Translations under genes and position numbers: made by a program | Notes under the pieces: model-generated | The model's database searches: none | Told to the model about the DNA's origin: nothing | Seen by the model: only the letters and a program-made list of their open reading frames with translations | Assembly (NCBI GenBank): GCA_054601695.1 | Contig: BAAHQB010000006.1 | Coordinates: forward strand, 1-64,000 | Source of the DNA: Amorphochlora amoebiformis | Taxonomy: Eukaryota > Cercozoa > Chlorarachniophyceae | DNA: 64,000 nt | Direction: 5' to 3' | Shown: one piece after another, positions 27,234-62,988 of the stretch | How positions within the stretch are numbered: the stretch's first letter is position 1 | How the letters are laid out: every line of letters begins with the position of its first letter

Positions 27234-28350
27234 CCCGATTACAGCTCCGTCTGACCCGACAGCGCCCGAATAAATAATCTTTATGGTGGGAAACAAATCG
27301 GCTTGACCTTTTCCAGTTACGGTAACACGTTTCTGTTAACCGAGAGCAGCATCCACAGAGCAGAAAGACAGCTTGAGAGTAGATTGGTATGAGGTGCCCT
27401 CAGAGGTTTCTGTGGCTAAATTTAGTCTAGGGATTTCCGAACTAAACTTGCAACTACTATTTTCTCTAGAACTTGTGTAGAACGTGACTAATGTACATGT
27501 ATATGAAAACCTCCGCCGGCCACGTGCGCGCGGATTTCAAATTAATATTCTGATACACCATTGGCTAGCTCTGAACACTTGCCAATGAAGCTCTTACACT
27601 CGTTGAAAATAAATGACCCATCTTCGGTTGGCTTCTTGCTGCATTGGTCTAGACTGCTAAAACTATAGTCGAGTCTAGTCGACTGGTAGCTACTCACTAC
27701 CTGCACTCTCTAGACTCCAGGCACTTGTCTGGCATGGGTACTAGACCAAGAAGACCTAATAGACCTAGCTGAGTCTACTCTGTCAGTCCCTGGTGTATGT
27801 ACTAGTTATGTACTAGATGTACCTCAGTTTTGTACCTCAGTTTTCGGGCAGCTAGATCACCTAGTCTAGAGCTAGATTAAGCCCTCGCGACGGAAGTTAA
27901 TCTAGTACAGTTAGAGGGTTAATCTAGTTAATATGACTCACGATGTTCTACTAGTCTAGAGACCTATGAGACTAGCTCAGACCTAGCAGTACTTTAATCT
28001 AGTATACCTAGAGCTAGTAGAGAGCTAGATAGTACCCTAGAACTGTACTCCCAGATGATATCTAGAATCTAGAATATTATACTGCGGCCTACATGGGAAT
28101 AACACATGTGCTGATTTTCGTATGCGTGAGAATGCAAATATTCTAGATATTCCCTAGATTCTAGATATTAGCTTGATTAGACTAGTTAGATCCAGTACAC
28201 CCAGTTGCTTATCTAGCTTACAGTCTACAGGCAAGCCTAGCTAGCATATAAGGTAAGCTAGATAACCTAGATATCAACTGGCCTCTCCGGGAACTTAAAC
28301 GTATACGCAAATACGTCCAGGACGTCCTAAGTGTCCAGGACATCCTTTTA
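27234..28350. other. Intergenic region rich in CTAG
   Basis: Lies between the start of the DNAJC11-like gene and the end of the LRR gene. 27640-28300 contains dozens of CTAG tetranucleotides (TCTAGACTAG, AGCTAGAT, CTAGATATT), far above expectation. I see no gene. Confidence 0.6.
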
Positions 28351-34332
<5,982 letters not shown>

Positions 34333-34339
34333 CTGGGGA

Positions 34340-35034
34340 TAAATACGAAAAGACACAGCGTTACGGGGCTTATGCAACTTAGGGTTGGGATTATGGAAAG
34401 GGCGGGTCAGATCCGATATTATAATGCCACGGTTAGACTAAGGTTAAGTCCAAGGGTAGCGTTGGGTCCAGTTAGGTTCCGGGTTAGGTTACGGGTTAAG
34501 TTCCAGGCTAGGGTGAAAGGTAGGATACTTCGAATCCAGAAGTTGGAATTCGGTTGTTTCCCGCATCCTCATCCAACAGCTTTCGACATGCCCTTGAGTT
34601 AGGGTAAGAGTTTTATCTCAGGGTTAAGATATTAACGTATCGTTCGGATGCTTTTTGATTTTGGTTGATATGAACATCGGGTTGATGTGTTTGGTTGATA
34701 GTTGGATTAATGGCAACGCTCTAGAGGGTATGGTTACCTCTCGAACCGTATTACTCGGTCTTTTCTTTCTTGAGTACTGTTCCGAATTTCCCTAAATGCA
34801 ACGTCAATCATCCATCAAGTTAATAATCCATCAAGTCAATAATCCATCAGCTCAAGCTGTACGTGGTTAAAAAACGTATCAAGTTGCACATTAACCGACG
34901 AATGAACCAACATACATCAACATACGTACGCCCGTACACAACACACATACGTGGAAATGCAAGATTTGATACTCTCGGCATGTTAGTGTAACATGTCGCG
35001 ATGAGTTTTCTCGCGTGTCTTGAAAGAATGTGAA
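34340..35034. other. Intergenic stretch with decayed telomere-like GGTTAGG sequence
   Basis: 34378-34520 is full of variants of GGTTAGG/GGGTTA, resembling a mutated telomeric array. No gene can be supported. The plus-strand open frame across it is a by-product of the repeat. Confidence 0.5.
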
Positions 35035-36072
35035 TCATTCCGACCACGGAGCGTGCGAGAATTCTAGGAGAGCTTCAAGAGCTCCGCCCAAGTGTTTAGA
35101 ATCCTGATGTGCGCCTCCGGATCTGAAAGAATTTTAGGGCGTCAACTCTCGCTTTGAGATGTTGCTATCGTCAAACTTGGGGTTAGGGTGAGGGTTAGGG
35201 TTTTCTGATTACCGCTCAAGTCGGCGATAGCTAACTGCGGCATGATGTAAGAACTGAAGGAGAGTAAATGGGCGTAAGATAAGGATCTTAGTGTACAACT
35301 CATATTTCACAAACACTTTGCAAGGGAATAACATTATCAGAATCTGGACATATACATCATCACGGTATTCATCTATCGAAGTATATCTAGATAGATGTAT
35401 TTAAATATGCATAGATAAATTATACATATACGTATTTAATTGTGTATCATCTAATGTGCATTTGAATTCGTGGATAATGTACGCATTGAATGGTTACATG
35501 TGATGTTGTCAGCTATTTGCATATGTGTTGTACTTTTCGGTTTTCTTCCCACGTTTTTACCGGAGCCACGGAGTTAAGGGTTGTCAGGAGAGTCGCCCAC
35601 TTTCGGTTAGGATTTAGTTTAGCCCTTATCTTAGGCTCAGACTTAGATTAAGGGTAGAGTTCGGGCTAGCATAAGAATGATACCTCCATAAGATCCATTT
35701 CCTTGGTTCGGGGCACCAGAGATCTAAAATGGTTTAGATGGCATTTTTTCTCGAGGAAGGATTTGTATGGATGTATGGATTTATAAATCTCAGAACAATT
35801 TTTAAACGCGGCGTTTCCAGGTGGAGTGCGGAGCGCTTGTGATTGTTATATGTAGGGGGAGAGCGCTTGTGATTGTTATATGTAGGGAGAGGTGTTATGA
35901 GTGTAAGTTCGGTATACCTTTGCATCGATATATGAACCACGTCCTCCTTCTTTATCGGCAGAGCTTTCGACCATTTGCCATGGAACCATCCCCACCTGCA
36001 TATATAATATATATGTATGTATGTATGTATATATTATATATTATATATATATTACATATATATATATATATC

Positions 36073-36110
<38 letters not shown>

Positions 36111-36146
36111 GTCCATATGTTTAATTTATATCTATATATACACACA

Positions 36147-36185
<39 letters not shown>

Positions 36186-36506
36186 TTTGATATAAATATG
36201 ACCATATGCAAATGTGATTTATATAGACGTGTAGAATAAAACACATATTTCAAAGATGTACGAAATTTCGAGCGTGATATGTGTTCCACCTGAGTAGCTT
36301 CTGCCACGCGACTTCTCCTACTACTAGCCCGGTAGATTGGAGGGCGAGCGAGAAGATTAGCCTGCCAATACATGCACAGCTCACAACACATACACAACTA
36401 TACACATGTCACAACACATACACAACTATACACATGTCACAACACATACACAACTCACAACACATGTACACCGACATCACATAAGTATGTGCATAATATA
36501 TGTATG

Positions 36507-36538
<32 letters not shown>

Positions 36539-36572
36539 ATATATATAATGCAAATGCATATATATTATATAT

Positions 36573-36611
<39 letters not shown>

Positions 36612-36613
36612 AA

Positions 36614-36651
<38 letters not shown>

Positions 36652-38146
36652 TACATAATGTATGTTATATATAACTCAAAGCATAACACAGCTAAAGCTT
36701 TTTAATAAATGCACACATATGCTCATATAACCTGGCATGGCGTCGAGCAGCTAGCTGAAGCTCCAGCTGTAGTTAAACTCTGGTCAATCTTATCATTCAA
36801 TATGGACACTAATATCGCAAATCGGTTAGGGCTTTGTTTTTGTGTTGGGAGTTCGCCAATCGTCACAAACCTGCTCCGTATTAGACCCTCTGGAAATCTT
36901 GCCTATATACGTATATGTATACTCAATATGACGTGTTATAATGGTATACCCAATTAGTTGCTTGGATCTATGATTACATTTGGATACATTTTGGATACAT
37001 ATATGCGTGTAGGTGTGAGTTACATAGAGTGATTTGGTTGTTTAGGTTTGATGAGGTTACCATCTCTGCCAATCTTGACGACATCGTTACTGCAAAACCG
37101 TTCATAGTACAGCCTCCAATAATATCTACATTCCGCATTCAAATCATAGTTTTTTGGCCAATTTGTCACGGTCAGGGTTGGGCTTGGCTCATGTGATGTG
37201 ATGCGATATGATGTGATGTGGCGTGATGTGATGTGATGTGATGTGACGTGATGCGATGTGACGTGATATGATGTTATGTGATGTGATGCGATGTGATGTG
37301 ATGTGATTCTTCTTACTTGTGTAGCAGTTCTTCTATTAGTCGAGGCGTTATTTTGCGTCCTTGGTAGATTGTATTCTGGAGCTCATTCGTATACGCCTGT
37401 CAAATTCATGCGTTACAATCACTGGTCATGCAAACATTCAGGCATACCCAAACTATTTGCGTAGCATTGATATCTGTGTGCGAGTGTAGGGGTTGGTGAG
37501 TATGTTTGTTACCCTAATGGCGGCATTAAACGAAAATCGTATTCCCCTGGCCAATTTGGTCTTGTGAGGCCCGGAAACCACGTTGCTCGGCCCATTTCCT
37601 ACATCAGATCTGCCCGATCCAGCCGGTTGAGTCGATCCTCCTGGTTCAGCCTCAACATGATCAGGATTCTCGGAACCTACAGATCCCCCGGAAGCCATCA
37701 TCTCGGATTTCATCTTCTTTCCTTCCATCTGAAACGAACCCATAAGATTCCTTACGAGCGGAAAAATGCATGCAACACGACCTGAATTCCGTCATTAGAC
37801 TGCGAATCTGATTGCCCTCCTCTGTTCGACTCGCCTGCCCGAACGGATGGAGTGTTGTAATCTGCCCTTCCCTTGCTAACACTTGTGGGTTTGGATTTTG
37901 ATATTGACTGATTACGCTGTTGCTTCATGATCTTGATTTTCGCTTCGTTCAAGACTGCCAACATCTTAGTCTTTCCACCTACCGTTACAAAATCTTTCAG
38001 AATTTCCACTTAACGTTACAAACTCTTTTAGACTTTCCACCTAGGTTACAAACCCTTTTAGATCAACAGATACTCGAATCGTGTGCTAATCGAGCGCTAA
38101 TAGAATTTTCCACATTGTAATTACGATCCGGGGCATCAATAGGCAT
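35035..38146 (-). CDS. Unrecognised 362-residue protein, 11 exons
   Basis: Exons: 38146-38074, 37978-37782, 37728-37513, 37396-37317, 37125-37061, 36889-36732, 36361-36290, 35995-35918, 35723-35684, 35234-35213 and 35122-35035 (TGA). All boundaries are GT-AG, every phase fits and the total is 1089 nt. The start is the ATG in [15 protein letters not shown]. Residues about 25-160 are basic, then Ser/Gly-rich and probably disordered. A more ordered middle follows ([54 protein letters not shown]). The C-terminus is Gly/Ser-rich and ends [14 protein letters not shown]. No family recognised. The exon at 35234-35213 is only 22 nt. Confidence 0.75.
37187..37305 (-). repeat. GTGAT(GTGAC) repeat filling a short intron
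   Basis: Near-perfect pentamer repeats (GTGAT, GCGAT, GTGAC) occupy most of the 191-bp intron 37126-37316 of the unrecognised gene. Confidence 0.9.
37971..38063 (-). repeat. Three copies of a 31-bp unit carrying the exon 2 splice acceptor
   Basis: TTTCCAC blocks at 37972, 38003 and 38034, each followed by a TTACAAA segment. On the minus strand the copies read TTTGTAACGGTAGGTGGAAAG, TTTGTAACGTTAAGTGGAAA and TTTGTAACCTAGGTGGAAAG in this order from the exon outward. The copy nearest the exon is the true acceptor (TAG before GTGGAAAG). Confidence 0.85.
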
Positions 38147-38179
38147 ATACACATATAACATGTAAACATAGGTATGTAC

Positions 38180-38244
38180 ATATATGCACTCAATGGCGTA
38201 TGAGAATGAATTTCTATCAATTCCATGCAAATTTGTACATGTAG

Positions 38245-38316
<72 letters not shown>

Positions 38317-38334
38317 ATATATACATATGTGAAT

Positions 38335-38391
<57 letters not shown>

Positions 38392-38536
38392 TGCACTCAA
38401 TGGCGTATGAGAATGAATATCTATCAATGCCATGCTTATTCGTACATATAATATGGATAAATATATGTATATATATCTATGTATATATATATATGTATAT
38501 ATATATATGTATATGTATATACATATACATGTATAT

Positions 38537-38596
<60 letters not shown>

Positions 38597-38634
38597 CATA
38601 TATATATTATTTCGATTGTGCAAGTAGTAAACCA

Positions 38635-38680
<46 letters not shown>

Positions 38681-38725
38681 ATATATAACACACACACACA
38701 CACATACATACACATATATATCTAC

Positions 38726-38763
<38 letters not shown>

Positions 38764-38830
38764 TTTTATGTATATATACACATACATACACATATATGCA
38801 TATCACATATCTATGTATATTGTTTTTAAC
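38180..38830. repeat. TA repeats with a duplicated block of about 60 bp upstream of the 35-38 kb gene
   Basis: GCACTCAATGGCGTATGAGA and its flanks occur at about 38186-38235 and again at 38393-38442, inside long TA runs. Distance and divergence suggest an older tandem duplication. The sequence lies 5' of the ATG at 38146. Confidence 0.8.
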
Positions 38831-40866
<2,036 letters not shown>

Positions 40867-41217
40867 CTGCATTGTCGTATATATATATACTATATTCGAT
40901 AATATATACATATATATATATATATTTATATATATATATATATATATAATGTATATAACATAAATACATATACTATATCCGATATTGCTGTGAATACATG
41001 TATATACATACACAAAAAATATGTGTATTATATACATGTATATATATGTAACATATATATATATATATGTACATATATATGTATAATATATATATATATA
41101 TATATTATATATAATATATTCTTATATATATATATATAAATTATACCCATACATACATATAGGTTGGATACCGATCATTAGTACATGTAATTATATCCAT
41201 TATGCGTATATATACTA

Positions 41218-41256
<39 letters not shown>

Positions 41257-41331
41257 CTCTCTTATAAATTATATATATATATATATATTATACATATATA
41301 TATATATATATATATATAAATATATTTGTCA

Positions 41332-41373
<42 letters not shown>

Positions 41374-41458
41374 TATACGCTGTAGATATAAGCCAACAAA
41401 TTATTTATTGCGCAAATATAAAATTTATAAATATATAGATATATAATATATATATGTA

Positions 41459-41504
<46 letters not shown>

Positions 41505-41610
41505 GTATATGTAAATGTACTTGTAAATGTATGCATATTTACACATTTATTAATTTTAGATGTGGAGGCACATATGTATTTCCAATATAATGTTGGTGAA
41601 TAGGGTTTGT
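40867..41610. repeat. TA-rich region with no gene visible
   Basis: Dominated by (TA)n runs, with short unique islands near 41140-41200 and 41376-41430. No exon could be supported on either strand. Confidence 0.7.
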
Positions 41611-54177
<12,567 letters not shown>

Positions 54178-54192
54178 CTTTAAATTATATAT

Positions 54193-54238
<46 letters not shown>

Positions 54239-54771
54239 CATATATATATATATACTATCTCCACACATACATTTATTAACATAGCGGTCCGGCAGCGCTG
54301 GTCTAGCCATTTTGTCCCAACCGAACTAGCCATCATCCAACTCCAACAATACAAAAGGACTTCCACAAACCCGGCTAGACGATGGTAGTGACGGAGCTAG
54401 AATACCAGGAGAGAAGAGGGGTCAACCATGTCGCGCTACCGATGTCGCGCACCGGAAGTTTCCTGGGGAATTCAAGTATTCGAGAGTCGTGTATGGTCCA
54501 CCCGATAGTTCCGTTGAAGGAAATGAACTCTTGTAGCGCAATGGTATAGTTCCAGTTAATACTGGTGATATCGGATGAGATGATCTCTAGGAATCTCCGG
54601 AATCTCAAGCGATCTCCAGAGTATCTTTGGATTTGTTTCTATGCTCTAGGGCTATCTTACACTTCTCATCGACCCGCGTCCTCTTATGAGATTTATTTGC
54701 TGTTCTAACAATGTAAAAATATATCTATAATATTTATATACATACATATACATATACATACATATTTATAC

Positions 54772-54854
<83 letters not shown>

Positions 54855-55033
54855 GTATGTGTATATATATTATGTGTGATGTACATGTTCATATGCATAT
54901 ACATATGTGTATATATATGTATATATATATATATATATAATTTATATACACATATACATATGTATATATATATATATTTATACATATGTGTATGTATATA
55001 TGTACATGTATGTATATATATATTATGTATATG

Positions 55034-55093
<60 letters not shown>

Positions 55094-55594
55094 TGCAGTC
55101 CAGATAACCTTTAGTATCTTTGTTAGGTTGTTGATCATCCTATCGGTTGAAAAAAGCAAGCATTATTATGATTATTATTATTATTATTATGATTATTATT
55201 ATTATTCGCTCGTTACAAAACACTAGTATTACTATCGCTCTATTCGCACTATATATATATATAACAACTACAATTCTCCCAAACTATTATCATCACTATC
55301 AAAACAATTCAGCTCTCAGTAATAAGGTTACTATTACTCATAGATCGAATTAGGATTTCGGGTTCGCAATATTGTGTTTGGGCGAGGGATTGTAAGGTCG
55401 TAAGTGTTACTTGGAAGTCTTTCTTGGATATTATCTCGTAGTTGCCGCCTATATTCGCTGGACCATATTTTTGTATACAAATCGTATGATTATGGTATGG
55501 TTTTTGTGCATATACCTATATGCGTGTACACATTTGGAGATAATATATATTTATATATGTATATAATATATATGTATATGTATGTATGTATGTA

Positions 55595-55634
<40 letters not shown>

Positions 55635-55781
55635 GTATATTTTATACATGTTCATTATTATTATTGTTGCTATTATAATTATTATACATATATGTATATA
55701 TATATATATACATATGGACTATATGATATATAATATGCATGCATGTATATAATATATATATATATATTTGAGATATATATA

Positions 55782-55840
<59 letters not shown>

Positions 55841-55876
55841 ATATATATATATAGGTAACCGTAACATATACATATA

Positions 55877-55924
<48 letters not shown>

Positions 55925-56033
55925 GTGTATAAATGTGTATATGTGCATATGTGTATAACATACGTATATGTATATATGTGTATGTGTATGTGTGTATGTA
56001 TATGTGTGTATATGTGTATATGTATGTGTATAC

Positions 56034-56085
<52 letters not shown>

Positions 56086-56145
56086 AGACCCAGTTCGGGG
56101 AGAGAATTCTCTGACACCTGTAAAACTTCTCCATCATCCTAAAAG

Positions 56146-56182
<37 letters not shown>

Positions 56183-56253
56183 TACAAGATTCCCACTTCC
56201 AAAGACTTCCCACTTCCAAAGACTTCCCACTTCCAAAAACTTCCCATGGATAT
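54178..56253 (-). other. Region upstream of the CLU exons with unassigned open stretches
   Basis: Presumably holds the 5' exons of the CLU gene. Candidate coding stretches on the minus strand are 54390-54290 (FVEVLLYCWSWMMASSVGTK), about 54640-54375 (RFLEIISSDITSINWNYTIA, then a rival overlapping frame LTGTIPLRYKSSFP), 55457-55411 (EYRRQLRDNIQERLP with good splice edges) and 56145-56090 ([16 protein letters not shown]). I could not join these in phase. 54720-55090 and 55540-56080 are TA/TG repeats, including a (GA)n tract at 54788-54817. Confidence 0.4.
56188..56250 (-). repeat. Short tandem repeat (CCCACTTCCAAAGACTT, about 3 copies) after the 56-60 kb gene
   Basis: 17-nt unit immediately downstream of the stop codon at 56254, so probably in the 3' UTR. 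Confidence 0.85.
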
Positions 56254-56649
56254 TTATTTGTTGTCATTCTGAGAAACTAGAACTATCACCGGAGGCTCGA
56301 CGATACCCACAGAGCTCTTGGACCCGATTTTCGCGTCTAATGCTACCCTTTCGCTCCCGCTCATACTCTCCAACTTTCTGAACGATACTCCTTCGTTCCA
56401 CCGGCGTCGAGACGTCTCAACACCTCTCGGGGACTTTGATTTAGGAGGGATTATCTGTTCCTTGTCTGCTTCGATCTGAGATATTAGCTTTCAGGATCAG
56501 GATGTGGGTCAGAATCACAGTTAGGGTGAGGGCGAAGGAAGGTGGTTGGGGTCGGAGTAGGATTGAGGATTTGGATTTGGATTAGGGTTCGTTGCTGGGG
56601 GTGTACCTCTAATTTTGAGTCGAAGAGGGAAATCTGAGTGGTGTTTATA

Positions 56650-56685
<36 letters not shown>

Positions 56686-56892
56686 GTATGTATGTATGTA
56701 TGTATATAAATTTCGATCCATATATTCTGTCAAGTGAAGATTTATTTAAGCATGGTTATAATGGGTAGTTTTATATATACATATGTATAATATATATGTA
56801 TGTATGTACATATGTATATGTATATGTATGTACGTATATATGTAAATTACATGCGTATATATTGTGTATAAATTTATATTTATACATATATC

Positions 56893-56931
<39 letters not shown>

Positions 56932-56963
56932 CTTATGCTCTGAATTTAGTTCTAAATCTATGA

Positions 56964-56995
<32 letters not shown>

Positions 56996-57106
56996 GTGTA
57001 TATGCATATGTATCTATATGTATATATATATGTACATATAGGTATACATATATTATACATATTATACACACATACTTGTGGGAACTAAGTATATATCTTA
57101 TGTATT

Positions 57107-57180
<74 letters not shown>

Positions 57181-57216
57181 TATATGTATGTATATATATA
57201 GATACTATATACGTAC

Positions 57217-57251
<35 letters not shown>

Positions 57252-57382
57252 GATAGATGGTATTTACCTGGGAGTCGAACGAATAAGGGTCGCTAGGCCT
57301 GAAAATCATGTAATATAATACTATGTATATATATTTATATATATATATATATATATAATATACAATATATATATATATATAG

Positions 57383-57420
<38 letters not shown>

Positions 57421-57752
57421 ACGTGTAAATAGGTTTCTTGCAATACCCTTCTGTTTTGTTTCGTAGTGGCCTTGAATCTTTGTTGCTAGACCTTCCTTCC
57501 TCGAATGCTCTGATTAACAGCGAGAACATACCATAACACCTTTTTCCATACCGTTAGCATCATCAACAATACCCGACCACGTGTAGGTTAGTTTTGTAAT
57601 TTTTCGATAATGTATTGTGTGAATATGACAAAGCATTTGAACTCAACACTTTAGTATTATACGTGGTGCCCCTTAACCGACGAGGAAATTGTACGACAAT
57701 TAGCATATGTACATATACATATATATATGTACATGTGTATATTAATATATAC

Positions 57753-57800
<48 letters not shown>

Positions 57801-58217
57801 GTATATATATACATATATGCTGTATATATACAAATAAATATAAACATAGATACATATTTATACACTCGGAATTTGTAATCGTTAGCAACGCGGTATTAGG
57901 CTTAGACTCGGAGACCCGGAATTTCTATCTGTCCCTTACATTAGCATGCATTAGGGTAGGAGAAACGCTATTTGTCGCTAACTTAGTATTCAATTTAGAC
58001 TCGAAAAGATGGCAATTGTTACGTCGATTAGGATTAGGGTTGGAGAGAGTTCGTATTTATAGGGAAGGTAACGTGGTATTAGGTTGGTGATTTAGAAGCA
58101 CCTCCGTCTTTCTGAGGGAGTTCGTTTCGTGCTCATGCCTGGGATACGAATGCATCAAGGTGTACAAACATCTTTACATATATATACATATATATATATA
58201 TGTATATATATATATAT

Positions 58218-58264
<47 letters not shown>

Positions 58265-58281
58265 ATATATATATACCTATA

Positions 58282-58319
<38 letters not shown>

Positions 58320-58428
58320 GTACATGTGTATATGTGTGTGGGTGTGAAGGGTGGATTTATTTATACATACAAATATATTTATATATATATATGTATACAT
58401 ATGTGTATATATGTGTGTATACATACAA

Positions 58429-58462
<34 letters not shown>

Positions 58463-58497
58463 TATATATATTATATATATATTTACATATATATATA

Positions 58498-58559
<62 letters not shown>

Positions 58560-58575
58560 ATATATACACACATAC

Positions 58576-58613
<38 letters not shown>

Positions 58614-59024
58614 CATCAATAATATACCAATCATTGACTTGCTCGCACGGTGAGTACGGCGACGTCTTTCCTCTCCTGAGGCACGTGCACACACAACCAT
58701 CGACCATCACCACTTTACAATATCAAAACACCCCAGCAAGCCATGAAAAAAGAGTCTAGAATGAATATCAGAGTGTAGAATCGGTGCAGGAGGTGTAGGG
58801 ATGCAGAGAGCTTTGATTTGTTGGCTCAAAACCTGTTGGAGAGAGGCTGTGGCCCGGTGAGATGACTGGAATAGGACTCTGAGGCCTGGACCCTGAACCT
58901 AGATACATATGTATACATTCTGGACCTTGAACCTGGATGTACATGTATATTTTTGTGTGTAGAAGTGTATTTAGTTATTTATTTAATATGTATATACGTG
59001 TATATGTCACATATGTATGTATGT

Positions 59025-59071
<47 letters not shown>

Positions 59072-59190
59072 GTATATATATTTATATTATAAATATGTAT
59101 GTACATATATATATGTATATATATATAATATAAATATATATATATATTTATATATTATATTATAATTATGTGTATATACACAGATATAAT

Positions 59191-59242
<52 letters not shown>

Positions 59243-59244
59243 TA

Positions 59245-59279
<35 letters not shown>

Positions 59280-59879
59280 GTATATATACATATATATTTA
59301 TATATATAAATAAATACATATATGTAAACGTATATTAAATATGTGTGCAAATGTACGGTATTATAGGGTTACCAGAGGCTTTAGAACCGATAGACTGAAG
59401 GTCATCATCGCTTTGTAATATCTAATACACATCAAAGATACAACCTTATCAGCAACTCTTAAAAATCCCACATCCAACACGTGTGTATGCATCAACGACC
59501 GCATGCGTATTAAATTAAAAACATTTTTATTTACACTTCTACGTCGCGTTGTGTGGTTCGGTGATTACCTCCAAAGCGTATGGATCCGTCTGGATTTTGT
59601 CCATGCCCAGAAATATGAACCCCCAAACCCCCCCCCACCCCCCATGAATAGAGCAAAAACATGACATATCTGAAAACCTTTTCAACGGATTAACCACAAG
59701 GACACGGAAGGATGTTCATTCCTCCTCAAAAGGAGAAACACGTTACTTGTGCTTACAGGCCATACGTAAACACCACTTACGTAGTAGTTCTTCGTTGTTG
59801 GTGCATACACGTACATCTCCCGGGATCCCTCCCCGTCTCCCTCCCCAATTTCCCCCTCTCCTTGCACAGGCGACGCCAT
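56254..59879 (-). CDS. Unrecognised 211-residue Ser/Arg-rich protein, 9 exons
   Basis: Exons: 59879-59781, 59589-59569, 59421-59373, 58898-58833, 58675-58628, 58138-58102, 57509-57447, 57298-57268 and 56475-56254 (TAA). All are GT-AG, every phase fits and the total is 636 nt. It starts [20 protein letters not shown], and the first exon ends in a strong GTAAGT donor. An alternative start at 59604 ([12 protein letters not shown]) would skip exon 1. The protein is acidic and Gly-rich, then has [14 protein letters not shown], then a Ser/Pro stretch ([14 protein letters not shown]), then basic [13 protein letters not shown] and RTPSERRR, and ends [15 protein letters not shown] and [16 protein letters not shown]. 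It looks mostly disordered, with several R-x-x-S phosphosite-like motifs. No family recognised; a nuclear or cytoskeletal regulatory protein is one guess. Confidence 0.75.
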
Positions 59880-60541
59880 CACTTACGCCCGCGGGGAAGA
59901 GCCGACTAAGTTTAAAACAATATTTCGCTGAAACACTCGTTCGATTCGTTGTTTTTTTTTTACGGGGTTACTAGAAAATTCCTAGAAAATTCCGAGAAAT
60001 CACCGATAGTCGTTTCATTCCGTTACATCTCCATATATGATCTCCGGATCATCTCCCACGCAGGGGCCCCTCGCGCAGCCGCCTCGAATGTGTTCTCGAT
60101 GATTTTAATCCCACGACTGCTTCCCTTCGAGTGGTGTGGTAATCTCTGGATCTAGAGTAGATGCATGCATCGGTGAGTCTAGCTCTAGCAGCTGCTCTAC
60201 GTGCCCTAGGCTACTCATGCAGGGCTTGAAACTGTAAGCTTTGCCCTGCTCAGCCATCTAGACAATGCCGCTTTGTACAGGTACATGTATTGACTACCCT
60301 CTAGACCCTAGAATATAGATTTATTTTATACATTACTGGAGTCTTAGCCAGGCGTGCGTAGGCAATGATTTACACCTTCCAAAGTGCGACCCATATACAC
60401 CTATACTCTATAGTAACTACTGGTGGAACTGTGCGTCGAGCCATGTAGTCTGAGTACCACTGAGTATTTACTATCAACGGAGTACCGAGCTACTGATATC
60501 CATATTTGTATGTGTATATATGTGTGTATGTATGTATAGCG

Positions 60542-60579
<38 letters not shown>

Positions 60580-60696
60580 CAACGTAATACATATATTACA
60601 TACAAAATATTATGTATATCTGTACATATATATCATAGTACTATGTACTACAGTAGAACGTACATATATATATATATATATATATACATATATTTT

Positions 60697-60789
<93 letters not shown>

Positions 60790-61100
60790 TGTTACATATT
60801 GTTAGTAATTTGTTATAGCATGTAGAGCTTGCGGAACCTATAACTAGTTAACTACGCGGCGGCTGGCTAGACACCGTCAGTTCCTCAGAGTACTATATAC
60901 GTATACGAGTAGTAGGCTACTAGTAGCACAATAGTCGGAACCCAGAATATTCTCGGAATCCATACGGTTCCGGAGGAAGAAAGGAAGTATCCGACTACCG
61001 CAAGAAGTTATCTATAATTAATCATTCGTCATAATCCAAACGGACTTGAATCGAAATCTGGACTACCATCTACTATATACCTCTGCGCTAACAATATATA
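59880..61100. other. Intergenic region, partly CTAG-rich
   Basis: A plus-strand frame at 59949-60155 is open but has no recognisable motif. 60160-60320 and 60830-60960 are CTAG-rich, like the stretches at 18.2 and 27.7 kb. 60540-60800 is TA/TG repeat. 60833-60861 carries a 29-nt motif also present near 8420. Confidence 0.5.
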
Positions 61101-61152
61101 TATATATATATTCACATATATATATATATTATACATATGCATGTATATATAC

Positions 61153-61193
<41 letters not shown>

Positions 61194-61204
61194 TATATAC
61201 ATGT

Positions 61205-61335
61205 ACATAACCCTAATCGTAACCCTAGTCCAACGCTAACCCTTACCCTAACCCTAACCCTAACCCTTACCCTAACCCTAACCCTAACTCTGACCCTAGC
61301 CATAACCCGAACCCTAACTCTATCCCTAATCACAT
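61205..61335 (+). repeat. Decayed interstitial telomeric repeat
   Basis: About 20 CCCTAA-like hexamers with substitutions (CCCTTA, CCCTAG, CTCTGA), in the same orientation as the tract at 1187 and flanked by TA repeats. Confidence 0.92.
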
Positions 61336-61353
61336 TAAATAAACACACAAACG

Positions 61354-62719
<1,366 letters not shown>

Positions 62720-62988
62720 TATTTAACCAAACACAATAGTTTAAGGGAGTACTTTCTGACATAAGAGACCCAAAATACGACGGCTCCAGGTATTGAAAAG
62801 CAGCAGAACCAGCACACATAACCAAATATCAAACCCTAATCAACGCCACCACAAATCTTCACAAAAATCCCAAACGTTCACTCTGACCCCCACCCTAGGC
62901 CCGAGGGTTGGAGTGGTGATAGATCCCAGCGGGGCAGAGCTGTTGCTGTTTAGGAAAGGAATATGACTAGAGCTGCTGGGGCCAGAGT

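Noticed and set aside
57791-58090. Plus-strand 99-codon frame ([17 protein letters not shown])
   Set aside because: The sequence is built of decayed GGTATTAGG-like repeats and lies antisense to an intron of the 56-60 kb gene.
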